Both the position numbers and the translations under genes were made by a program. From positions 1 to 9,975 of the forward strand of contig CAZJOD010000134.1 in assembly GCA_964547525.1 (NCBI GenBank): a DNA stretch of 9,975 nucleotides. Reading direction: 5' to 3'. The notes beneath the pieces are model-generated. The model saw only the letters and a program-made list of their open reading frames with translations, was not told the DNA's origin and searched no databases. This DNA is from CAZJOD01 sp964547525 (GTDB taxonomy: Bacteria > Bacillota > Clostridia > JAAYHZ01). Of the stretch, positions 1-5,800 are shown one piece after another. The number at the start of each line of letters is the position of its first letter. Position 1 is the stretch's first letter.

Positions 1-88
1 ATGAATTTTGTAATTTTAAACAGATTACGGGACAAAATAGAAGTATGTCAAAACTAAGATCTTTTTATGAAGAAAGGAAGAATATTAT

Positions 89-532
89 ATGATCGTCAGA
101 GATATTATGACTAATAACCTTGCGCAGGTGACACCTCAAGCGACTGTGTACGAAGCCGCTCAACTCATGCAGAAGCATAACATTGGTTCTGTGCCTGTAT
201 GTGATAATAATAATGTAGTAGGCATATTAACGGACAGAGATATTGTTGTAAGAAATATTGCCAACGGAACAGATCCGAAAACTGCAAAAGTACAAGATGT
301 TATGAGCTCTAATGTAGCTACCGTTACATCAGATACAGATATAAGAGAAGTAGGTAAGGTCATGGCAGATAAGCAAGTAAGAAGGATACCTGTTGTTGAC
401 AATGGTATGTTGGTTGGTATGGTGGCTATGGGAGATCTTGCCGTTAACGGTATGTATGATATGGAAATAGCAGAATCGTTAGCTGAAATATCCATGCCTT
501 CAAAACCGGAGAATATGCCAAATCAAAACTAA
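89..532 (+). CDS. Two-CBS-domain protein (YhcV-like)
   Basis: This is a 147-residue protein made almost entirely of two CBS domains (about residues 1-62 and 68-125), the module that binds adenosyl ligands such as AMP, ATP or SAM. Both repeats show the family pattern: an opening (V)xD(I/V)M, then an IPVVDN/VPVCDN strand, then a G(I/M)(L/V)xxxDL-like end (GILTDRDIV in the first, GMVAMGDLA in the second). No catalytic or membrane segment is fused to it, so it is a soluble stand-alone CBS pair like Bacillus YhcV. Partner and ligand cannot be read from the sequence. The start is supported by an AGAAAGGAAG ribosome site a few bases upstream. It is probably monocistronic, ending at a strong hairpin 6 bases after its stop. 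I see no convincing promoter in the 88 bases before it. Confidence 0.93.
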   Translation: MIVRDIMTNNLAQVTPQATVYEAAQLMQKHNIGSVPVCDNNNVVGILTDRDIVVRNIANGTDPKTAKVQDVMSSNVATVTSDTDIREVGKVMADKQVRRIPVVDNGMLVGMVAMGDLAVNGMYDMEIAESLAEISMPSKPENMPNQN

Positions 533-537
533 TTTAC

Positions 538-571
538 TATAAAAAGGTTCCAAATAAGGAACCTTTTTATA
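538..571. terminator. Bidirectional intrinsic terminator
   Basis: A perfect 14-bp stem (TATAAAAAGGTTCC with its complement) closes a 6-base AAATAA loop. The A-tract on one arm and T-tract on the other make it work in both directions. It sits 6 bases after the CBS gene and about 155 bases after the end of the converging radical SAM gene, so it probably ends both transcripts. Confidence 0.88.
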
Positions 572-726
572 TACATATTGTGTTTGTTAATTAAGCATAT
601 ACATATATTTTATTTCACTGCAATAAATTTGTCACTGCATATACCTACAACAATTGATTTTATAACTTATGTTCAATTCTCATTCGATAATTGCAGTAAA
701 GAAAAGTTTTTGCAGTAGACTCATGC

Positions 727-1806
727 TTATGTATTAAATAAATCCTTAACCTTTTCTTGATTTTCAAATAGTACACAACCTCCCGTATGCTCTTGCAGAA
801 GGATTCCTTCACTTGCAAGTTTTTTAAAAAGAGGTGATTGCAGAGCTTCAACCAAAGTATGATCTTTTAAGCTTATATCGGAGTATGGAGAGAAAGGACA
901 AGGCTCAGCTCCACCGATTGCATTGACATGAAAGAATCCTCGTCCTGCAGCAAGGCAGCCTCCGAATTTTTTCTCGTCTCCCGGAAATGATAGAAATGTT
1001 GTGTTTGGAAATTCCGAAGTTAACAAGATTATTTTTTGTTCTAATATAATGCGATGGGAATCATTAAAAGCAAGATTTGATGTCGAACCGTCAACAGGCA
1101 CATATTCAACGTAAAATATAATACCACATCCGTTTTTATTTAGCTCCGATATAAATTGTGCTCCGGTGACTTCATTTAAATTTTCAGTAGTAACTGTAAC
1201 GGATGTACCGAAAAGAATATTCTTGTTGCGCAATGTATTCATGGAAGATGTAAGTTTATCGTATATGCCTTCTCCTCGTCTGGTATCAGTCAAATATCTA
1301 TCACCTTCAATACTGATTACCGGTACCAGATTTCTTTTTTTATTAAATAATGACAGATAATCTTCATCGATCATAGTTCCATTGGTAAAGATCGGGAATA
1401 CTATCTGTGGAAAACCGGCAGCAGTAAGAATTATATCTTTTCTCATTAAAGGTTCTCCACCGGCTAGCAAAATGAAAGATATCCCCAGATCAACCGCTTG
1501 TGAAAAAATATTTTTCCATTGAATTGAAGTCAACTCGTCTTTTTTTTGGGAATTACCACAACTTTGGTTTGCTCTGGCATAACAACCCTTACAATATAAA
1601 TTACATGTAGTTGAAATACTTGCTATCAAAAACGGTGGAATATGTAGACCTTGAGTTTCTAAGTTTAATCGCTTTTTTTCAGATTTTTTATTATGATATA
1701 AAAATTTTAAAATATAAACGAATTCTTTGGGATTTCTTAAAGATGTTTTAAGAAGATCTTTTATCAATTTACCGATGGATCGGTTCATATATTGTGTTAT
1801 GTCCAT
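727..1806 (-). CDS. Radical SAM protein with SPASM-like C-terminus
   Basis: This 359-residue protein has the radical SAM signature CNLYCKGC (Cys68, Cys72, Cys75), which binds a [4Fe-4S] cluster that cleaves S-adenosylmethionine, followed by a GGEP motif (116-119) for SAM binding. The C-terminal third carries further cysteines in a SPASM/Twitch-like pattern: GGCLAAGRG (Cys284), GGAEPCPFSPY (Cys303) and a late GGC (Cys344). This suggests one or two auxiliary clusters. Proteins of this architecture act on peptides, enzyme subunits or cofactor precursors; the substrate is not evident because no obvious precursor or target gene adjoins it. The start is backed by a GAGAGGAA site. It is transcribed alone from a promoter at 1863-1891, with a dyad in the 5' UTR suggesting repressor control. 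The protein appears full length. Confidence 0.88.
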   Translation of the reverse strand: MDITQYMNRSIGKLIKDLLKTSLRNPKEFVYILKFLYHNKKSEKKRLNLETQGLHIPPFLIASISTTCNLYCKGCYARANQSCGNSQKKDELTSIQWKNIFSQAVDLGISFILLAGGEPLMRKDIILTAAGFPQIVFPIFTNGTMIDEDYLSLFNKKRNLVPVISIEGDRYLTDTRRGEGIYDKLTSSMNTLRNKNILFGTSVTVTTENLNEVTGAQFISELNKNGCGIIFYVEYVPVDGSTSNLAFNDSHRIILEQKIILLTSEFPNTTFLSFPGDEKKFGGCLAAGRGFFHVNAIGGAEPCPFSPYSDISLKDHTLVEALQSPLFKKLASEGILLQEHTGGCVLFENQEKVKDLFNT

Positions 1807-1822
1807 ACTAAATTCCTCTCGC

Positions 1823-1847
1823 TATTAACATATCAAAGGTGTTAATA
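1823..1847. promoter_or_regulatory. Dyad, candidate operator of the radical SAM gene
   Basis: TATTAACA and TGTTAATA form a perfect 8-bp inverted repeat around a 9-bp spacer, between the promoter and the ribosome site of the radical SAM gene. A related half-site (TTAACAC, 1875-1881) lies within the promoter spacer. This layout fits a dimeric repressor that blocks initiation or early elongation, but the regulator is unknown. A weak RNA hairpin is the alternative reading. Confidence 0.4.
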
Positions 1848-1862
1848 ATACCCTTTTGTAAA

Positions 1863-1891
1863 AGTATATATCGGTTAACACTACATTACAA
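1863..1891 (-). promoter_or_regulatory. Sigma-A-type promoter of the radical SAM gene
   Basis: On the minus strand a -35 TTGTAA and a -10 TATACT are separated by exactly 17 bases. The gene's start codon lies about 57 bases further on, leaving room for a short leader that contains the 1823-1847 dyad. Confidence 0.65.
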
Positions 1892-1997
1892 TATGTTTGA
1901 GCACATGCTTATTATATTTTATAAAATAATTACTACAAGTTTAATTTTCAAGTATAATGTTTTTATTGTAATGTATGTTCATCAGTAATAAATTATA

Positions 1998-2132
1998 TTA
2001 ACTATGTGAGAAAATGTGATAGCGTAATATTTTTGATGTCTTCAGTTGTTCCGGTTTATCCCAATTTACCATTAAAATTTCAACCTGAATTCCGTGTTTA
2101 GTATAGCATAAAGCGGTGCAGGATCTAATCAT
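1998..2132 (-). CDS. Possible 44-residue small ORF, unidentified
   Basis: An ATG-started frame encodes 44 residues with plausible composition, including the stretch VEILMVNWDKPEQLKTSKIL and two cysteines near the N-terminus (SCTALC). I do not recognise it. There is no ribosome site before the ATG and an in-frame TAA sits three codons upstream, so it may be the tail of a decayed gene or chance. Its opposite strand is also open over part of the same stretch. It lies upstream of the radical SAM gene but is separated from it by that gene's own promoter. It overlaps the 5' part of the candidate RNA on the other strand. Confidence 0.15.
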   Translation of the reverse strand: MIRSCTALCYTKHGIQVEILMVNWDKPEQLKTSKILRYHIFSHS

Positions 2133-2279
2133 ATAAGTTTTTTAAATTGTCGGTTAAGCCGACGATTCATATATAAAAAACCAGGTATATGATCCTTATT
2201 GGAAGAGAGATTTAATAATTTTAATAACAGCTTTAATGCGAACAAGCGACCTCCGGGATACTTGGAGGTCGCTTTTTTT
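2106..2279 (+). ncRNA. Candidate structured small RNA
   Basis: No protein gene on the + strand explains the strong terminator at 2244-2279, and the bases before it fold extensively. GCATAAAGC (2106-2114) pairs with GCTTTAATGC (2230-2239, one bulge). AGGATC (2120-2125) pairs with GATCCT (2191-2196). ATATA (2131-2135) pairs with TATAT (2186-2190). GTTTTTTA (2137-2144) pairs with TAAAAAAC (2174-2181). AATTGTCGG (2145-2153) pairs with CCGACGATT (2159-2167), including one G-U pair, around a UUAAG loop. The nested helices plus a U-tailed terminator look like an independent RNA. The 5' end is uncertain: a TATAAT at 1953-1958 has only a weak -35. I could not match it to 6S, SRP, tmRNA, RNase P or a known riboswitch. 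Nothing on the + strand lies downstream for it to regulate in cis. Confidence 0.35.
2244..2279 (+). terminator. Strong intrinsic terminator on + strand
   Basis: AAGCGACCTCC pairs perfectly over 11 bp with GGAGGTCGCTT around a 9-base loop, followed by a run of seven T (2273-2279). The opposite strand has no T-run, so it acts only on rightward transcription, where no protein gene precedes it. Confidence 0.85.
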
Positions 2280-2297
2280 CAAAAACAATGAAATTTT

Positions 2298-2340
2298 AAA
2301 AAAGGCATTTGTATTCAGGTAAGTTACCTGTTTTTAATGC
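2298..2340 (-). terminator. Terminator of trpB
   Basis: On the minus strand, 12 bases after the trpB stop, CAGGTA/TACCTG (inner) and GCATT/AATGC (outer) form a two-part hairpin followed by a C and six U. It faces the rightward terminator at 2244-2279, so transcription from the two sides meets here. Confidence 0.7.
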
Positions 2341-2352
2341 AAATTTTTTATA

Positions 2353-3579
2353 CTATTTTTCTAATCTGTCTCCATAATGCTCCAATACAAAATCCAGATC
2401 CTTGTCGCCTCTTCCCGAACAATTTACAAGAATTGATCCGGTCTCGAGCTCTTTCGCCAGCTTTATAGCATACGCAACTGCATGAGCACTTTCCAATGCC
2501 GGAATAATACCCTCCAGCCTTGATAATGTAAAGAAAGCGTCTATTGCTTCGTCGTCGGAAGCGGTTTTATAACTTACTCTTCCCAAATCCCTTAAATAGG
2601 CATGCTCAGGTCCCACTGAAGGATAATCAAGACCGCTTGCAACAGAATATACAGGATCAGGTTCTCCGTTTTCGTTTTGCAGCATGATCGATTTAAAACC
2701 ATGCATAATGCCCTCTGTTCCATACGTTAGACTTGCAGCATGTTCTCCAATTTTTGTACCGATACCGTGGGGTTCAACTCCGTATAGCTTAACAGGGTCG
2801 TTTAAAAACGGTGTTAAAATACCCGCTGCATTTGAACCTCCGCCGACACAAGCTACGACAGCATCCGGAAGGTTCCCGGTCATTTCCAAAAACTGTTCTC
2901 TGGCTTCTATACCGACAACCATTTGAAAATCTCTTACCATAAGAGGGAAGGGATGCGGTCCAACGACGGATCCGATACAATACATTGCTTCTTCATACTC
3001 TGTCATATACGCTTCAAAGGCTGCGTCTACCGCTTCCTTCAATGTTTTGAGTCCGTGTGAAACCGGGATGACTCTTGTACCTAATAGTTTCATTCTTGCA
3101 ACATTTGGTGCCTGCTTTGCGATATCTACTTCACCCATGTATATGTCACATTTCATTCCAAAGAAAGCAGCAGCTGTAGCCAATGCAACACCATGCTGTC
3201 CTGCTCCTGTTTCCGCTATAATTTTTTTCTTACCAAGATATTTTGCCAAGAGAGCTTCTCCCATACAGTGGTTAAGTTTATGTGCACCTGTGTGGTTAAG
3301 ATCTTCTCTTTTTAAATATATCTGACAATTTCCTATTAAATTCGACAATCTTTCGCAATGATACGTCGGGGTGGGACGGCCTTGAAATTCTTTACGAATT
3401 CTTCTAAGTTCACTGATAAACTTTGAACTCTGGCATATTGTTTGGTAAGCTGTCGATATTTTTTCAAACTCCGATACTAATTGAGGCGGTATATAAGCAC
3501 CTCCATAGGTACCAAAATAACCTTCCTTAGTCGGGGTTTGTTTCCTATATACTGCAAAGTCAATATTTGGATTTAACAT
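2353..3579 (-). CDS. trpB: Tryptophan synthase beta subunit, stand-alone
   Basis: This 408-residue PLP enzyme joins indole to L-serine to make L-tryptophan in the cytoplasm. The PLP lysine is Lys101 in KREDLNHTGAHKLN, the catalytic glutamate is Glu123 in AETGAGQHG, the phosphate-binding loop is GGGSNA (245-250), and CSGRGDKD near the C-terminus matches the family's PLP-ring contact. Length is normal (family about 390-410). The start follows an AAGGAG site by 7-8 bases. No trpA or other trp gene adjoins it, which suggests use of indole made elsewhere in the genome or scavenged from outside. It is led by a tryptophan T-box, a mini-ORF and a strong promoter, and is followed by its own terminator, so it forms a one-gene unit derepressed when tRNA-Trp is uncharged. 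Confidence 0.95.
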   Translation of the reverse strand: MLNPNIDFAVYRKQTPTKEGYFGTYGGAYIPPQLVSEFEKISTAYQTICQSSKFISELRRIRKEFQGRPTPTYHCERLSNLIGNCQIYLKREDLNHTGAHKLNHCMGEALLAKYLGKKKIIAETGAGQHGVALATAAAFFGMKCDIYMGEVDIAKQAPNVARMKLLGTRVIPVSHGLKTLKEAVDAAFEAYMTEYEEAMYCIGSVVGPHPFPLMVRDFQMVVGIEAREQFLEMTGNLPDAVVACVGGGSNAAGILTPFLNDPVKLYGVEPHGIGTKIGEHAASLTYGTEGIMHGFKSIMLQNENGEPDPVYSVASGLDYPSVGPEHAYLRDLGRVSYKTASDDEAIDAFFTLSRLEGIIPALESAHAVAYAIKLAKELETGSILVNCSGRGDKDLDFVLEHYGDRLEK

Positions 3580-3655
3580 AATAATTCTCCTTTTCTAATA
3601 AAAATTTTGTATTTTTAAATGTTGGATTATAAAATAAGCAGAACTTAATCTTCAA

Positions 3656-3694
3656 CTAAAAGCGCCATCGAAAGACATAAATTTCACATTTCAT
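3656..3694 (-). CDS. Possible 12-residue leader peptide before trpB
   Basis: Between the T-box terminator and trpB lies a short frame encoding MKCEIYVFRWRF. Four of its last seven residues are aromatic (Tyr, Phe, Trp, Phe), with one UGG codon near the end. A GTAGGAG ribosome site stands about 8 bases before the ATG. Leader peptides behind T-boxes are known in principle (the Bacillus at operon encodes one), so a translation-sensing role is possible. I see no second clear terminator or antiterminator pair, so the function is inference. Chance occurrence of so short a frame cannot be excluded. Confidence 0.35.
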   Translation of the reverse strand: MKCEIYVFRWRF

Positions 3695-3791
3695 ACACTC
3701 ATCTCCTACTTCACTAGTCTCATATTTTCTCTGCCGAATCAAATCTCGGTGACATGGAGTTCCTTGATTTCTTATTGCTTTAAAATTAATT

Positions 3792-3828
3792 AAAAAAACT
3801 CTTGCCCCAAAACAAGGGGCAAGAGTTT
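3792..3828 (-). terminator. T-box conditional terminator
   Basis: AAACTCTTGCCCC pairs over 13 bp with its complement (3816-3828 with 3796-3808) around a 7-base loop and is followed by a run of U. It directly follows the T-box sequence, as expected for the tRNA-controlled terminator. Confidence 0.93.
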
Positions 3829-4089
3829 ATCTCCTACGGTACCACCCAAATGATGCAGTTGCCCTAACTACAAGCTACATCCTCTCAATCCACGTAAATA
3901 ATTTCGTGCTTCCTTTTTAACGGGTGAAGATCCCGTCGTTACTACTCACACAGCTAACCAGCCTGTTTTCATTCCGCCCTCATAAGTCCATTCAATTTCA
4001 CCCCTGCCTGCCCCAATTCCATCCTATGAGGCTCTCTATAAGGTGGTTGATGAATTTACTAGTCTCAATCATCGGTTTTTTAATTATTT
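3792..4089 (-). promoter_or_regulatory. Tryptophan T-box riboswitch leader
   Basis: The minus-strand RNA contains the T-box core GGGUGGUACCG (3847-3837), an AGAGAG bulge followed by a distal GCCUCAUA/UAUGAGG helix in Stem I, an AGUA motif beside a CUA/UAG base helix, and a Stem III-like ACGGG/CCCGU hairpin. The specifier loop presents UGG (3960-3958) immediately before the lower helix. This is the tryptophan codon, in the position where glyQS leaders show GGC. Uncharged tRNA-Trp would pair with the UGG and with the T-box, favour the antiterminator and allow trpB transcription. Charged tRNA leaves the terminator at 3792-3828 to form. The UGG is followed by U rather than the usual A. Confidence 0.9.
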
Positions 4090-4095
4090 ATGTTT

Positions 4096-4124
4096 AATAT
4101 AAACCTAATGCATTTCATTGTCAA
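4096..4124 (-). promoter_or_regulatory. Promoter of the T-box/trpB transcript
   Basis: A consensus -35 TTGACA (4124-4119) and a -10 TATATT (4101-4096) are spaced by 17 bases. Transcription would start near 4089, just ahead of T-box Stem I. Confidence 0.87.
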
Positions 4125-4279
4125 GTGTTAATATATTTTCAGTTTAAAATTTAGAGAATATCTGAAAGTTTTTACCCTTATTCCTATTGCGAATTTGTTT
4201 AGTTTTGCTCAAAATACAACCGCCTTGACAGAAAAATATTTGACATAGGAAACATACAAAGAGCCTTAAACCCGCTCTA

Positions 4280-4567
4280 TCAACAGACAACACTCCACAT
4301 GGCTCGAGTGGTCATTATTGATGTCGGGGTTCGTGGGAACAAATGATCCTTATCATCACCAGGCAACCCTTCTTGAACCGGCATTACAAACTTATTCGTT
4401 GCCGTACTAAAATAACCAACTTTTCCTGCGGCATCCGTTACAACAACATATTTGTAACCAATACGAATTTCGGCATATTTGCATGGTAAAATCTCAACAC
4501 CTTTTGTGTTGATCAATCCCCATTTTACTTTAGAAGAAACGCGAGTATAAGCGTTTTTGGCTAGTCC
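4280..4567 (-). pseudogene. Truncated WG-repeat protein fragment
   Basis: The frame reads through KVKWGLINTKGVEILPCKYA and a second degenerate unit (GKVGYFSTATNKFVMP), matching the pattern of WG/KWG beta-propeller-like repeats (WGxIDxxGxxxIPxxYD). The first 17 codons upstream of the TTG at 4516 are also open and in the same family style, but the frame meets TAG exactly at the edge of the 76-bp repeat (4568). The N-terminal part is therefore missing. After about residue 50 the sequence stops resembling WG repeats (HLFPRTPTSI onward), suggesting a frameshift or foreign tail. No ribosome site precedes the TTG. It is best read as the leftover of a larger, probably surface or secreted protein broken by rearrangement at the repeat. 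Confidence 0.6.
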
Positions 4568-4643
4568 CTAATCTGTCAACTCAACCTCACTCTAAAAATA
4601 CTCCCCCGTTATGTTTCCACGAACACATCCCGAGGGGGTAAGA
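4568..4643. repeat. 76-bp dispersed repeat, copy 1
   Basis: It matches 6421-6496 in the same orientation at 72 of 76 positions. Shared parts are CTAATCTGTCAACTCAACCT at the left, a CACTCTAAAAATAC stretch, and the TTTCCACGAACACATCCCGA core with a GGGGG tail. The four differences fall in one arm of the hairpin (TCCCCCGTTATG here), which breaks the stem. The left edge is also the exact point where the WG-repeat frame is cut. It lies about 100 bases after the end of the membrane-protein gene and could act as a weak terminator for it. Confidence 0.85.
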
Positions 4644-4739
4644 TTACATATCGGACAGTTATATATAGAAGATGGAGAACTAAGTATAACAGGAAAGATT
4701 GCCTGCAAAAGACTATAATATGTATTTCATGTATTTCCC

Positions 4740-5438
4740 CTATTTTCCGAAGAATGCCATGATGTCAAACCCTGTTGGTAATGGAATTGTCATCATATAA
4801 GTAGTAGTGAGCACTATCCCTGTTATACTGATAACTATGAGAATATACTTGTTGGTCAGGCTTTTAAATGATCCTGCGATACCAATGAGAAACAGGATTA
4901 GAGAATAAATGACGGTGACAAGACCGAAGGCATCCCCATTGCGATTGTCTTGCTGACCTTGTTCTATCACCATCTGAGATTCACTCAAAACAGAAGCAGC
5001 ATCGACATAATAGCTATCAATGAAACCTTCCATGGCAAATGGTGAAACATATTCCTCTTGTTCATTCGCCCAAGTAATTGCTTCTTCGAGTTCTTGAGAC
5101 ACATTGTCAGCATATAACTTTTCCAACACCCAGTTGATGCGCTGCACTTCCATATCATTATTTATTTCTTGTGCAAAGGATAAATCGATCATTAAACCAC
5201 TTATTTCATCCCAAAGACGCATATCTTGCGCCAGAAGTTGTGATGCCTCATTCCATCTAGCATTACCATCAGCGGAAATATTATTGCTCTTTGTATAGTT
5301 TGTCGCTTGATTGCCACCATGCAGACTACCTATCCAAGACGCCCATGCTGTAAAAACCGCTGTGACACCTAAAAGAATGACAACTAGAATTTCTAAAAGT
5401 TCTTCTTTTGTTTTTTTTACTTTGATTTTTTCGCTCAT
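4740..5438 (-). CDS. Uncharacterised membrane protein, DUF4337-like
   Basis: This 232-residue protein has one N-terminal membrane segment (about 15-37, LLEILVVILLGVTAVFTAWA), a long hydrophilic, Glu/Asn/Gln-rich and probably helical domain (about 40-168), and two C-terminal membrane segments (about 170-189 and 198-217). The pattern 'LLG-TAVFTAWASW' then 'EASQLLAQDMRLWDE' then 'SPFAMEGF' resembles a widespread family of small membrane proteins of unknown function (similar in layout to DUF4337). Family assignment is from memory and tentative. The start follows an AGAGGTG site. Its upstream region is interrupted by the IS remnant 32 bases before the ATG, so its original promoter may have been displaced. 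It appears intact, while everything around it is decayed. Confidence 0.8.
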   Translation of the reverse strand: MSEKIKVKKTKEELLEILVVILLGVTAVFTAWASWIGSLHGGNQATNYTKSNNISADGNARWNEASQLLAQDMRLWDEISGLMIDLSFAQEINNDMEVQRINWVLEKLYADNVSQELEEAITWANEQEEYVSPFAMEGFIDSYYVDAASVLSESQMVIEQGQQDNRNGDAFGLVTVIYSLILFLIGIAGSFKSLTNKYILIVISITGIVLTTTYMMTIPLPTGFDIMAFFGK

Positions 5439-5469
5439 AAAACACCTCTTTACTTAATTTTTTGTTATA

Positions 5470-5478
5470 AATGTGAAC
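5470..5478. repeat. Target-site duplication, left copy
   Basis: AATGTGAAC stands immediately outside the left inverted end of the IS remnant and is repeated exactly at 5995-6003 outside the right end. Nine bases fits the duplication size seen in parts of the IS4 family. Confidence 0.8.
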
Positions 5479-5496
5479 CAATGTCATTAACTTAAG

Positions 5497-5532
5497 GAAG
5501 ATTTCCGCCTTTTGATGGAGATCTTCTTTTTT
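5497..5532 (+). terminator. Terminator-like hairpin at the IS left end
   Basis: GAAGATTTCC pairs with GGAGATCTTC (10 bp with one G-U pair) around a 10-base loop and is followed by six T. It faces inward from the left end, where no + gene precedes it. IS elements often carry such hairpins to stop outside transcription from entering the transposase gene, and that is the likely origin. Confidence 0.6.
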
Positions 5533-5540
5533 ACCCCTAA

Positions 5541-5782
5541 CTCTATAATGGAGAGTATCAGTTTATAGCCTGCGATGGCTCTGCTCTTGATATTTTCAGA
5601 AATCCTGATGATCCAGATACCTTTTTCGAGCCTAATGGCAGATCAGCAAGAGGATTCAATCAGATCCTTCCAGAAAACGCAATGAATACAGTGCCTTCTG
5701 CCAGATGGTTGATGCTGCCGATATAGCAGATCCGCCCACTGTTTATTTCTGTGACATGGGTTATGCTTCATACAAACAGTGA
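5541..5782 (+). pseudogene. IS4-family transposase remnant (DDE core pieces)
   Basis: Two pieces in different frames are recognisable. The first (5541 to about 5660) reads GEYQFIACDGSALDIFRNPD and on to ARGFNQI, the segment around the first catalytic Asp (ACDGS). The second (5672-5782) reads RKRNEYSAFCQMVDAADIAD and then TVYFCDMGYASY, the segment around the second Asp (normally ADRGY; here CDMGY). In intact relatives about 20-25 residues (NALYDLxxRxYxDAxIQPG) stand between them, so an internal deletion with frame change has occurred. The N-terminus and the Glu-containing C-terminus are also gone. It is non-functional. Confidence 0.8.
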
Positions 5783-5800
5783 TTACCATTCTATTTTATC

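Noticed and set aside
1..57. Frame open from the first base to a TAA (MNFVILNRLRDKIEVCQN), possibly the end of an upstream gene.
   Set aside because: Eighteen codons with no recognisable motif and no view of the upstream sequence; the ATG at base 1 has no visible ribosome site. It cannot be told from chance.
1958..2100. Open + strand frame over the gap before the orphan terminator, ending PLKFQPEFRV.
   Set aside because: No ATG with a ribosome site, and it is antisense to an equally plausible minus-strand frame; codon pattern gives no clear winner.
2106..2279. The structured segment as a riboswitch.
   Set aside because: There is no gene downstream on the + strand; trpB lies there on the opposite strand, so cis control is not possible in the present layout.
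3713..3722. TGAGACTAGT (minus strand) repeats a 10-mer from T-box Stem I (4058-4067), suggesting a second T-box.
   Set aside because: No other T-box elements (AGAGAG bulge, GGGUGG core, second terminator) follow it.
3720..3755. An 11-codon frame (MSPRFDSAEKI) just before the aromatic mini-ORF.
   Set aside because: Weak ribosome site and no regulatory codons; likely chance.
4224..4247. Two TTGACA boxes on the + strand that could be -35 elements.
   Set aside because: No -10-like hexamer lies 16-18 bases after either one, and no + gene follows.
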